Assembly (NCBI GenBank): GCA_964454355.1
Contig: CAYVTA010000004.1
Coordinates: 1-59,169 of the forward strand
Origin: UBA1081 sp964454355
GTDB lineage: Bacteria > Bacillota > Clostridia > Oscillospirales > Acutalibacteraceae
DNA: 59,169 nt
Direction: 5' to 3'
Each line of letters starts with the position of its first letter. Positions within the stretch are counted from its first letter, which is position 1. Positions 32,825 through 41,086 of the stretch are shown one piece after another. Under the pieces are notes generated by a model. It searched no databases. It saw only the letters and a list, made by a program, of their open reading frames with translations, and was not told where the DNA came from. The position numbers and the translations under genes are program-made.

Positions 32825-33373
32825 ATGAAAATTACAACAAAGAAAAAACACGCAGTTTTAGCCTCTCTTGTACTTATATTAGGTGTTGCTGTTCTGGCAA
32901 ATTGGTATCTCACATCACCTGATACCAGTATAAGTCAGGTGATGGGTGAATCTGATGTGGATACAGAGAATGCAAATTCACAGAATTTGGGTGATGCCGT
33001 ACTTGTTAATTCAACTGATATTAGTGACGAGTATTTTGCATCAGCAAAGCTTTCAAGAGATAATTCATATGATGAGGCTGTAGCAACTCTTAAAGAAATA
33101 GTTAACAGCAGTGAAGCTGATGAACAATCTATACAGACGGCTTCTGATGCAATAACTGTAATGTCTGAACGTAAAGTTGCACAAACAAATATAGAAAATG
33201 TTGTTCAAGCAAAAACCGGAAGTTCATGTGTTGCTGTCATTTCAGATAATGGTGTTGAGATAATTGTTGATAAATCGGTTATTTCTGACGATGTAATCCT
33301 CCAAATAAAGGAAATAGTTATGACAAATACTGACATTTCGCAAGAAAAAATTTCAATAATTGCCGCAAAATAG
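32825..33373 (+). CDS. spoIIIAH: Stage III sporulation protein AH
   Basis: A 182-residue single-pass protein with an N-terminal anchor (AVLASLVLILGVAVLANWYL) and a YscJ/FliF-like ring-building domain at the C-terminus. It is the partner of SpoIIQ across the septum. AAGGAG precedes the ATG. It is the last gene of the operon; no clear terminator separates it from the nusB promoter. Confidence 0.93.
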   Translation: MKITTKKKHAVLASLVLILGVAVLANWYLTSPDTSISQVMGESDVDTENANSQNLGDAVLVNSTDISDEYFASAKLSRDNSYDEAVATLKEIVNSSEADEQSIQTASDAITVMSERKVAQTNIENVVQAKTGSSCVAVISDNGVEIIVDKSVISDDVILQIKEIVMTNTDISQEKISIIAAK

Positions 33374-33401
33374 TTGTATATTTTTTATTTTATGCTATAA
33401 T
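33374..33401 (+). promoter_or_regulatory. Promoter of the nusB block
   Basis: TTGTAT (33374-33379) and TATAAT (33396-33401) are separated by 16 bases. Transcription starting near 33408 would place the hairpin AGCCTTCGG-TGTT-CCGAGGGCT (33417-33438) at the very 5' end of the message, where it may protect the RNA; no U-run follows, so it is not a terminator. Confidence 0.55.
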
Positions 33402-33464
33402 TATAATAAAATTAAAAGCCTTCGGTGTTCCGAGGGCTGATTGGCGTATACGGAGGTTTAAGCA

Positions 33465-33875
33465 ATGAAAAGAAGTGAAGCAAGAGAACAGGCATTTATT
33501 GTTGTATTTGAAAAAGAGTTTAATACTGAATATTCGGTTGATGAAATCATAGAAGCAGCAAGCGATGCAGACCTGTTTGATATTGATCCGTTTGCAAAAA
33601 ATCTTTGCGAGGTGACTTTTGAAAACACCGAAAAGCTCGACGAAATCATTACGTCTAATCTTAAAGGTGGATGGCGTATATCAAGAATTTCAAAAGTGGC
33701 ATTGGCAATTCTTCGCATTGCAATTTGTGAAATATCGTTGTTTGATGATGTTCCGGTGTCAGTGTCAATAAACGAAGCTGTTGAACTTGCTAAAAAATAT
33801 GCGGCAGAAGAAGATGCAAGATTTATTAACGGTCTTTTGTCTTCCGTTGTTCGCAAGATGAAGGCTGACGCATAA
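33465..33875 (+). CDS. nusB: Transcription antitermination factor NusB
   Basis: A 136-residue all-helical protein that binds boxA RNA with S10 in rRNA antitermination. Characteristic segments are the start (MKRSEAREQAFIVVFEKEF), ISRISKVALAILRIAICEI and SINEAVELAKKYAAEEDARF with the closing NGLLSSVVRK. GGAGGT precedes the ATG. It leads a long co-directional block running to tyrS. Confidence 0.95.
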   Translation: MKRSEAREQAFIVVFEKEFNTEYSVDEIIEAASDADLFDIDPFAKNLCEVTFENTEKLDEIITSNLKGGWRISRISKVALAILRIAICEISLFDDVPVSVSINEAVELAKKYAAEEDARFINGLLSSVVRKMKADA

Positions 33876-33877
33876 AA

Positions 33878-34810
33878 ATGTATTTAGGCATTGATACAAG
33901 TAATTATACATCCTCATGTGCGGTGTATGATTCAAAAAACAATATTTTTTATTCACAGAAAAAACTTTTACCTGTTTCGGAAGGTCAGATAGGACTTCGC
34001 CAGTCAGACGCAGTTTTTCATCACACAAAGAACCTTCCGTCTTTGCTTTCGGCGTTGTGCAGAGATTATTCTGATAAAATATCTGCTGTTGGATATTCAC
34101 ATGCACCGAGAGATGATAAGAACTCATATATGCCTTGTTTTTCCGTAGGTGAAGGCTATGCTAAGGTATTAGCTTCTGCATTAAATGCAAACACATATGC
34201 ATTTTCACATCAGTCAGGTCATATTGCCGCAGCATTGTGGTCTGCAGGCAGGACAGAGCTTGTTAATGAGAAATTTATTGCCTTTCATGTTTCAGGCGGA
34301 ACAACAGATGTTTTATATATTACACCTGATGAAAATAGGATTTTTAATATTGAAACTATCGGTGCTTCGCTTGATTTAAAAGCAGGACAGGCGGTTGACC
34401 GTGTAGGTGTTATGCTGGGGCTTTCTTTTCCGTCCGGTCCTGAGCTTGACCGACTTTCACTTTTGAGTGATAGGGAATTTAAAATAAAACCTTATATGCG
34501 TGATGGTTCATGCAGTTTTTCAGGCATTGAAAATAAATGTCATCAGATGCTTAATGACGGTGAAAAAAAAGAAGATATTGCAAAATATTGCATTTCATAT
34601 ATTCTTTCTGCAATTGAAAAAATGACGGAATACGCACTTTCTAAAGTCGGTGATGTTCCCGTTGTTTATGCAGGTGGTGTTATGTCGAATTCACTTATTA
34701 ATCCGGCACTTACAAAGAAATTTAACGGCTTGTTTGCCAAGCCTTATTACTCTTCTGATAATGCGGCAGGAACAGCATATCTTACGTATCTTAAGGAGCA
34801 AAGAAAATGA
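33878..34810 (+). CDS. Kae1/TsaD-family paralogue (M22-like, ASKHA fold)
   Basis: A 310-residue relative of TsaD with GIDTSNYTSSCAVYD at the start, the metal-binding pair H111 and H115 in FSHQSGHIAAA, HVSGGTTDVLY, and the nucleotide loop YAGGVMSNSLI. It lacks the PGL and other TsaD-specific loops and is shorter. The authentic tsaD is at 57411-58427, so this is a second, divergent copy. It sits three bases after nusB and overlaps xseA by four bases, a place where clostridia often keep such a paralogue. Its function is unknown. Confidence 0.85.
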   Translation: MYLGIDTSNYTSSCAVYDSKNNIFYSQKKLLPVSEGQIGLRQSDAVFHHTKNLPSLLSALCRDYSDKISAVGYSHAPRDDKNSYMPCFSVGEGYAKVLASALNANTYAFSHQSGHIAAALWSAGRTELVNEKFIAFHVSGGTTDVLYITPDENRIFNIETIGASLDLKAGQAVDRVGVMLGLSFPSGPELDRLSLLSDREFKIKPYMRDGSCSFSGIENKCHQMLNDGEKKEDIAKYCISYILSAIEKMTEYALSKVGDVPVVYAGGVMSNSLINPALTKKFNGLFAKPYYSSDNAAGTAYLTYLKEQRK

Positions 34811-36018
34811 TAACATCAAAAGCATTAACAGTTTCACAGCTTAATATGTATGTGAAAATGATGTTTGAATCCGATATGAGGCTTAATAAGATTTTGCTTG
34901 TTGGGGAGATATCAAATTTTGTGAATCACTACAAAACAGGCCATTGCTATTTCTCGTTGAAGGATTCAGATTCGTCAGTAAAAGCTGTTATGTTTGCAAG
35001 AAGTGCCCAACTTCTTAAATTTAAGCCGGAAAACGGTATGCGAGTTTATGTTACAGGCCGTGTTTCTGTTTTTGAACGTGATGGTGTCTATCAGATTTAT
35101 GTTGATTCCATGGAGCCTGAGGGTGCAGGCGAATTGATGCTTGCTTTTGAACAGCTAAAGAATAAGCTGTTGTCAGAGGGAATCTTTGATGATGATTTAA
35201 AAAAGCCTATTCCTCAGTTTCCAAAAAAAATAGCAGTGGTAACTTCTCCGGTTGGTGCCGCAGTTCAGGATGTTATAAATGTTCTTTCAAGACGATATCC
35301 TATTGCTGAAATTATTTTGTGCCCCGTTGCGGCACAAGGTGTCAGTTGTTCAAAGGAAAATACAAATATGATTGAACTGATTAATAGTCAAAAAGCTGCT
35401 GATATTATAATTTTGTGTCGTGGCGGTGGTTCAATTGAAGATTTGTGGGGATATAATGACGAGAATCTTGTGAGAACGGTTGCACTATCGCAGATACCTG
35501 TAATGACCGGCATCGGTCATGAGACAGATTTTACACTTTGTGATTTTGCGGCTGATTTAAGAGCTCCCACACCATCAGCGGCAGCAGAGCTTGCCGTTCC
35601 TGATATCCAAGAACTTTATCAGATAAACAGTGGCTTGATATTTCGTTTGGAAAAGTCTGTGAGCAAATTTTTAGATGACAGGGATATGGAACTGTTAAAT
35701 CTTAATATCCGTCTTTCAGTACTTGACCCACAAAAAAATCTTGAAAAACAAATTGAAGAACTTAATTCGCTAAATTTAAGACTCGTTTCAGCATTGACTT
35801 TTAGTATTGAAGAAAAAACATCTCAATTAAGAGTGTTAACCGAAAAACTTAGACTGCTGAATCCTTTGGAACTTCTAAAAAAAGGTTTTATACCTGTTTA
35901 TCACAAAAACAAGAGAGTTATGTCCGTATCAGCTATTTCAAAAAATGATGAAATATTGCTTGAGTTTGCAGACGGGTGTGCAGTTTGTGATGTAAAAGAA
36001 ATTAAACCGGAGTGTTAA
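34807..36018 (+). CDS. xseA: Exodeoxyribonuclease VII large subunit
   Basis: A 403-residue nuclease subunit. The N-terminal OB-fold (NHYKTGHCYFSLKDSDSSV and following) binds single-stranded DNA; the catalytic domain has VVTSPVGAAVQDVINVLSRR, RGGGSIEDLWGYND, GIGHETDFTLCDFAADLRAP and PTPSAAAELA. A coiled-coil C-terminal region follows. It is somewhat shorter than the E. coli protein but of normal Firmicute length. It precedes xseB. Confidence 0.96.
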   Translation: MITSKALTVSQLNMYVKMMFESDMRLNKILLVGEISNFVNHYKTGHCYFSLKDSDSSVKAVMFARSAQLLKFKPENGMRVYVTGRVSVFERDGVYQIYVDSMEPEGAGELMLAFEQLKNKLLSEGIFDDDLKKPIPQFPKKIAVVTSPVGAAVQDVINVLSRRYPIAEIILCPVAAQGVSCSKENTNMIELINSQKAADIIILCRGGGSIEDLWGYNDENLVRTVALSQIPVMTGIGHETDFTLCDFAADLRAPTPSAAAELAVPDIQELYQINSGLIFRLEKSVSKFLDDRDMELLNLNIRLSVLDPQKNLEKQIEELNSLNLRLVSALTFSIEEKTSQLRVLTEKLRLLNPLELLKKGFIPVYHKNKRVMSVSAISKNDEILLEFADGCAVCDVKEIKPEC

Positions 36019-36020
36019 AA

Positions 36021-36206
36021 ATGGAAAATATGACATATGAACAGGCTGTAAAAAAGCTTGAAAAAATTGTACTTAAGCTTGAAAAAGGCGGTCTTTCTCT
36101 TGAGGAAACAGTAAAGCTTTATGACGAAGCAACAAAACTTTCGGGATATTGCACTGCAATGCTTGATAATGCAAAGGTAAAAGTTTCCGAATTAACAGCA
36201 AAGTAA
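36021..36206 (+). CDS. xseB: Exodeoxyribonuclease VII small subunit
   Basis: A 61-residue helical hairpin with YEQAVKKLEKIVLKLEKGGL and SLEETVKLYDEATKL, the signature of XseB. The ATG at 36021 has GGAG eight bases upstream and lies three bases after the xseA stop. Confidence 0.95.
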   Translation: MENMTYEQAVKKLEKIVLKLEKGGLSLEETVKLYDEATKLSGYCTAMLDNAKVKVSELTAK

Positions 36207-36216
36207 GGTGATATTT

Positions 36217-37068
36217 ATGACTGATATTATGGAACAGCACAGAGCTGATTTTGAGAAAGCTGTTATGGGGTTTGTTCCTCAAGCAGGGGAATCATATAAA
36301 CTCATTGAAGAAGCAATGAAATATTCTCTTGAAGCAGGCGGAAAGAGAGTCAGACCTGTTCTTACAATGGAGTTTGCAAGAGTTTGCGGTGTTGAAACTT
36401 CTGTTGCCATTCCTTTCGCTACAGCAGTGGAGTTTATTCACACCTATTCTCTTATTCATGATGATTTGCCATGTATGGATAATGACGATATGAGAAGAGG
36501 TAAACCATCGTCTCATATAAAATTCGGCGAGGCAAATGCATTACTTGCCGGAGACGCTCTTCTTACTCATGCATTTTCTTGTATTGCCGAATCAGGATCA
36601 GACAGCAGATTGATTACTGATGCAGTTAAAGAGCTGGCTTCTTTTGCAGGTGTGAACGGAATGATTGGCGGTCAAATAGTTGATCTTCAGGGTGAGAATA
36701 AAAATCTCGGCATAGATGAGCTTTTTATTATGGATAAATTAAAAACTGCGGCTCTTATAAAATCTGCCTGTGTATTGGGGTGTATTGCGGCCGATAAGTA
36801 TGGAAATATTCCTTATGCTGTTGATTTTGCTGAAAACCTCGGCATTGCATTTCAGATTATTGATGATATTCTTGATTATCTTGAAGGAGAAGCAAACAGT
36901 GATATAATATCCGGTAAATCCACGTATGTATCGCTTCTCGGAATTGAGTACGCAAAACAAAAAGCGGATGAATATACTAATAAAGCACTTGCTGCTCTTG
37001 ATGGAATTGACGGTGACACATCAGCACTTCGTGCTTACACAATAAAGCTTCTTAATAGACAATCATGA
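36217..37068 (+). CDS. ispA: Polyprenyl (farnesyl/geranylgeranyl) diphosphate synthase
   Basis: A 283-residue short-chain prenyltransferase that condenses isopentenyl diphosphate with allylic diphosphates. The first Asp-rich motif is DDLPCMDNDDMRRG, the second is FQIIDDILD, and GGKRVRPVL and GGQIVDLQGE are also present. The bulky residues before the first motif (THTYSLIH-like HTYSLIH) fit a farnesyl product. The ATG at 36217 has AAGGTGA upstream. It feeds on precursors of the pathway that begins with the adjacent dxs. Confidence 0.94.
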   Translation: MTDIMEQHRADFEKAVMGFVPQAGESYKLIEEAMKYSLEAGGKRVRPVLTMEFARVCGVETSVAIPFATAVEFIHTYSLIHDDLPCMDNDDMRRGKPSSHIKFGEANALLAGDALLTHAFSCIAESGSDSRLITDAVKELASFAGVNGMIGGQIVDLQGENKNLGIDELFIMDKLKTAALIKSACVLGCIAADKYGNIPYAVDFAENLGIAFQIIDDILDYLEGEANSDIISGKSTYVSLLGIEYAKQKADEYTNKALAALDGIDGDTSALRAYTIKLLNRQS

Positions 37069-37084
37069 AATTCGGTGTTAGATT

Positions 37085-38959
37085 ATGGCTGATATGAATT
37101 TACTTTCAAAAATTACAAAACCATCTGATATAAAGCAGTTATCTTATGAACAGCTTGATGAACTTGCAAGCGAAATTCGTACCACACTTATTAATACTGT
37201 TTCGGAAACAGGCGGTCATCTTGCATCAAATCTTGGTGTAGTTGAACTTACAATTGCTTTGCATAAGGTTTTTAATTCTCCTCATGATAAGATTGTGTGG
37301 GATGTGGGACATCAGGTTTATGTCCATAAATTGATTACGGGACGTTATGATAAGTTTTCTACACTTCGTCAGTATGGTGGCTTGTCCGGTTTTTCTTCCC
37401 CCGATGAAAGCGAACACGATATATTCTTTTCCGGACACAGCAGTACTTCTATTTCTGCGGCTTACGGTATTGCACAGGCTAATAAAATAAAAGGTAATAA
37501 AAACTATGCAATTGCTGTGATTGGAGACGGAGCCTTTACAGGCGGAATGGCGTATGAGGCACTCAATAATGCGGGCAGAGAGCGTTCTCGCCTTATTGTT
37601 ATCCTAAATGACAATGATATGTCCATCTCTAAAAATGTTGGTTCTCTGGCTAAACATCTTGCTGTTATTAAAGCTCGTCCCTCGTATTTTAGAATAAAAG
37701 ATCGTACGGAACGAGCAATAAATAAAATTCCGTTTATAGGTTTTAAACTGTCAAATTCTGTTTTTAAACTAAAAACAAGCATAAAAAGGGCACTGTACAA
37801 ATCAAGTACAATGTTTGAAGATCTCGGTTTTCGTTATATGGGCCCAATAGACGGACATAATATAGAGATACTTACAGATGCTCTTGAAGGTGCAAAATCA
37901 GCAAATTATCCTATTTTGCTTCATATAAAGACAACAAAGGGAAAGGGGTATAATTACGCTGAAATTGAGCCGAGTGTATTTCACGGTATTTCCAAGTTTG
38001 ATATTGATACTGGCGAATTTCACGCAACCGGTACATCTTTTTCAAACGAATTCGGCAAACTGATGTGTCATTTTGCAGGCAATGACAAAAGAATCTGCGG
38101 TGTTACGGCAGCAATGTCTTTAGGTACAGGATTGCATGATTTTGAGCATCAGTTTCCGGACAGATTCTTTGATGTAGGAATTGCGGAAGAACACGCTGTC
38201 ACTTTCTGCTCCGGACTTGCTAAAGGCGGAATGGTTCCAGTTTTTGCAGTTTATTCTGCGTTTTTACAGAGAAGTTATGACCAATTGGTGCATGATGCAG
38301 CACTGCAGAAACTTAAAATAGTTATTGCTATTGACAGAGCAGGTTTTATTACAGGTGATGGTGAGACACATCATGGCTTGCTTGATGTACCGTTTCTTAA
38401 TACCATTCCGGGGATAACAATTTTTTCTCCTACTTACTATTCAGAAATGAATAATGCTTTTGTTAAAGCACTGTACCACGAGCCGGCTGTTGTTGCAGTT
38501 CGAATGTTTAAAGGCTCTGAACCGGACTTGCCTGAAGATTTTACTCCTTCCGGTGAAGATTTTGATATTTACGGTAATAATGATTCTGACATTGCAATTG
38601 TAACATACGGCAGACTTTTTGCTTCTGCCGCAAAAGCAAAAAAACTTTTGAGTGAAATGCAAAATATCAATATCAAGATAATAAAACTTAACAAAATAAA
38701 GCCTGTTGATCCGCTATCTGTCAATGCTGTTCTGAACTGTAAAAATGTCTTTTTCTATGAAGAAGGTGAGCTCAGCGGCGGCATAGGTGAGACATATAAT
38801 ATGCTGTTGACTAAATCGGGTTTTAACGGTAAATTAATAATTAAAGCTGTTGAGGATGAATTTGTACATCATGCAACTGATAAAGTTTTGCTAAAAGAAT
38901 ACGGTTTTGATGAAGAATCAATGGCGGAGTTTATTGCGGAGGTAATAACAAATGAGTGA
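37085..38959 (+). CDS. dxs: 1-deoxy-D-xylulose-5-phosphate synthase
   Basis: A 624-residue thiamine-diphosphate enzyme that joins pyruvate and glyceraldehyde-3-phosphate in the first step of the MEP isoprenoid pathway. Visible are the domain I HVDVGHQ-equivalent WDVGHQVYVHKL, the TPP motif GDGAFTGGMAYEALNNAG, the FDVGIAEEHAVTFC catalytic Glu region, and DRAGFITGDGETHHG. Length is typical. It overlaps tlyA by eight bases. Confidence 0.96.
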   Translation: MADMNLLSKITKPSDIKQLSYEQLDELASEIRTTLINTVSETGGHLASNLGVVELTIALHKVFNSPHDKIVWDVGHQVYVHKLITGRYDKFSTLRQYGGLSGFSSPDESEHDIFFSGHSSTSISAAYGIAQANKIKGNKNYAIAVIGDGAFTGGMAYEALNNAGRERSRLIVILNDNDMSISKNVGSLAKHLAVIKARPSYFRIKDRTERAINKIPFIGFKLSNSVFKLKTSIKRALYKSSTMFEDLGFRYMGPIDGHNIEILTDALEGAKSANYPILLHIKTTKGKGYNYAEIEPSVFHGISKFDIDTGEFHATGTSFSNEFGKLMCHFAGNDKRICGVTAAMSLGTGLHDFEHQFPDRFFDVGIAEEHAVTFCSGLAKGGMVPVFAVYSAFLQRSYDQLVHDAALQKLKIVIAIDRAGFITGDGETHHGLLDVPFLNTIPGITIFSPTYYSEMNNAFVKALYHEPAVVAVRMFKGSEPDLPEDFTPSGEDFDIYGNNDSDIAIVTYGRLFASAAKAKKLLSEMQNINIKIIKLNKIKPVDPLSVNAVLNCKNVFFYEEGELSGGIGETYNMLLTKSGFNGKLIIKAVEDEFVHHATDKVLLKEYGFDEESMAEFIAEVITNE

Positions 38960-39752
38960 TAAGATTCGCCTTGATGCAAGAATATTTGAGTTAGGATTAA
39001 CTGAAAGCCGTGAAAAAGCTAAAGCATTCATCATGGCAGGACAGGTGTATGTAAACGGTATGAAGGCAACAAAAGCCGGCACAACCGTTACAGAAAAAGA
39101 TCAAATTGAAGTCAGAGGCACCAGTGAGTTTGTCAGTAGAGGCGGTCACAAGCTTAAAAAAGCGATTAGTGTGTTTCCGATAGATTTAAAAGACAAAATC
39201 TGCATGGACATCGGGGCATCGACCGGCGGTTTTACTGACTGTATGCTCCGGAACGGTGCTATAAAGGTATACAGTATTGATGTTGGATATGGTCAGCTTG
39301 CATGGAAGCTCCGCAGTGATCCACGTGTTATAAATCTGGAAAGAACAAACATAAGATATGTTACAAAGGAACAGGTATGCGACGAAATTGATTTTTTTTC
39401 AGTGGATGTGTCATTTATTTCGCTTTGTTTGGTGCTGCCTGCTGCATATCCTTTGCTGCGTGAAAACGGTGAGTGTGTATGTCTTATTAAGCCTCAGTTT
39501 GAAGCGGGGAGAGATAAAGTTGGAAAAAAAGGTGTTGTACGAGACAAATCAGTACACATTGAAGTTATAAAAAAGATATATGACTTTGCCAAGGATAGCG
39601 GATTTACTGTTCTGGGGCTTGATTATTCTCCAATAAAAGGACCCGAAGGTAATATTGAATACCTCATTCATTTGAGGAAAAGCGATGAAGAGAGTGCAGA
39701 TGTTGATATTGCAGCAGTTGTTGAATCTTCTCACACAGATCTTGATAAATAA
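38952..39752 (+). CDS. tlyA: TlyA family rRNA 2'-O-methyltransferase
   Basis: A 266-residue protein with an N-terminal S4 RNA-binding domain (residues 3-60, SREKAKAFIMAGQVYVNG) and an FtsJ-like SAM methyltransferase domain with MDIGASTGGFTDCML and IKPQFEAGRDKVGKKGVVRD. Members methylate ribose in 16S and/or 23S rRNA. GGAGGT precedes the ATG within dxs. It keeps its usual place between dxs and nadK. Confidence 0.94.
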   Translation: MSDKIRLDARIFELGLTESREKAKAFIMAGQVYVNGMKATKAGTTVTEKDQIEVRGTSEFVSRGGHKLKKAISVFPIDLKDKICMDIGASTGGFTDCMLRNGAIKVYSIDVGYGQLAWKLRSDPRVINLERTNIRYVTKEQVCDEIDFFSVDVSFISLCLVLPAAYPLLRENGECVCLIKPQFEAGRDKVGKKGVVRDKSVHIEVIKKIYDFAKDSGFTVLGLDYSPIKGPEGNIEYLIHLRKSDEESADVDIAAVVESSHTDLDK

Positions 39753-39767
39753 TTCAGAGGTAATAAA

Positions 39768-40610
39768 ATGAAAGTAACATTAATGCCTAATCTTACAAGA
39801 AAAAATGCTTATGATTTGATGCTGAAATTATGTTCGGCTTTGGATAAATTGGGCATTAATTATGATTGCTTTGGTGATTTTTCGAGCTATGATGTTAATT
39901 TTCCGACAGTAAGCTTATTGTCAGATGATACAGATGTTCTTTTTGCAATCGGTGGCGATGGAACAATGATAAGAGCTGCAAAAGCTGCATTAACTTATAA
40001 TATTCCGATACTTGGAATAAATGCAGGGCATCTTGCATTTCTCATGGGACTCGAAACTGATGAGATTAAATTGCTTAATAAACTTCTTACGGGAGATTAT
40101 TTTATTGAGGAACGCATGATACTTAAACTTGATGTTTTTAACAATAGTGGTGAAGAGGTTTTCAGCTCAAGCTGTATAAATGATGCAGTATTTGCCAGAG
40201 GTGCAGAAATTAGGCTTGCTTCCTTTGATTTTTACTGTGACAACAGATTTGTAAACCGATATACATCAGATGGCTTGATAATCTCAACTCCAACAGGTTC
40301 AACGGCCTATAACCTTTCAGCAGGCGGTCCTATCGTTGATCCCAGGCTTGAAAGTATAATCTTAACCCCAATTTGTCCTCATTCGCTTGAAGAGCGAACG
40401 GTATTATTTAGTTCAAATTCAAATCTTAAAATTATAAACCCCATAGAAAGCCGTAATGATGTGCGTCTTTCGTGTGATGGGAGTGACAGTATATTTTTTG
40501 GGGCAGGTTATTGGGCAGAAATAAAAAAATCAGATGAAAAGGTTAGGTTTATCCGTCTCAAGGATGATACATTTATGGATATTTTGAACAAGAAGATGAA
40601 ATATAAATAA
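39768..40610 (+). CDS. nadK: NAD kinase
   Basis: A 280-residue enzyme that phosphorylates NAD to NADP. The catalytic GGDGTMIRAA motif, NAGHLAFL, the ND of the NAD site (SSCINDAVFARG) and STPTGSTAYNLSAGGPI are intact. GAGGTAATAAA precedes the ATG. It follows tlyA by 15 bases. Confidence 0.95.
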   Translation: MKVTLMPNLTRKNAYDLMLKLCSALDKLGINYDCFGDFSSYDVNFPTVSLLSDDTDVLFAIGGDGTMIRAAKAALTYNIPILGINAGHLAFLMGLETDEIKLLNKLLTGDYFIEERMILKLDVFNNSGEEVFSSSCINDAVFARGAEIRLASFDFYCDNRFVNRYTSDGLIISTPTGSTAYNLSAGGPIVDPRLESIILTPICPHSLEERTVLFSSNSNLKIINPIESRNDVRLSCDGSDSIFFGAGYWAEIKKSDEKVRFIRLKDDTFMDILNKKMKYK

Positions 40611-40626
40611 TTACGGAGAGAAAGAT

Positions 40627-41073
40627 ATGAAAAAAGAAAGACATTTATTAATTTTAGAATTAATAGAAAAATATTCAATAAGTACCCAGGAGGAACTTCT
40701 TGAAAAGTTATTGGAATGTGGCGTAGAGGTTACACAGGCAACAGTGTCCAGAGATATAAAAGAGCTTCGCCTTGTAAAACAGCCCGTTGCAAACGGTCAG
40801 TATAAATATTCTCTTGCTTCAAGCACTGATGAAAAATATATGAAATATTATTCGATTTTTGCAGAGTCGGTAACCTCTGTTGATTTTGCTCAGAATATAT
40901 GCTTGCTTAAATGCCATCCCGGGACGGCACCGGCTGCCTGTGCTGCCATTGATGCACTTGATTTGTCAGAAGTTCTTGGTACGCTTGCCGGTGATGATAC
41001 TATATTTATTTTGTGCAGAAGTGAGCGTGCTGCTCAGAACACAAAGCGAGAGCTCGAAACATTGTTTAAGTAA
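40627..41073 (+). CDS. argR: Arginine repressor
   Basis: A 148-residue regulator with an N-terminal winged helix (LLELIEKYSISTQEELL-type region and TQATVSRDIKELRLVK) and a C-terminal hexamerization/arginine-binding domain with CHPGTAPAACAAIDAL and GTLAGDDTIFILC. GGAGAGAAAGAT precedes the ATG. No arginine biosynthesis genes lie here; the position before recN is the conserved Firmicute arrangement. Confidence 0.95.
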   Translation: MKKERHLLILELIEKYSISTQEELLEKLLECGVEVTQATVSRDIKELRLVKQPVANGQYKYSLASSTDEKYMKYYSIFAESVTSVDFAQNICLLKCHPGTAPAACAAIDALDLSEVLGTLAGDDTIFILCRSERAAQNTKRELETLFK

Positions 41074-41086
41074 GGATTGATTGATA

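Noticed and set aside
33417..33438. Terminator of the spoIIIA operon
   Set aside because: The hairpin is not followed by a U-run and lies downstream of a consensus-like promoter for nusB, so it is more likely a 5' leader structure.
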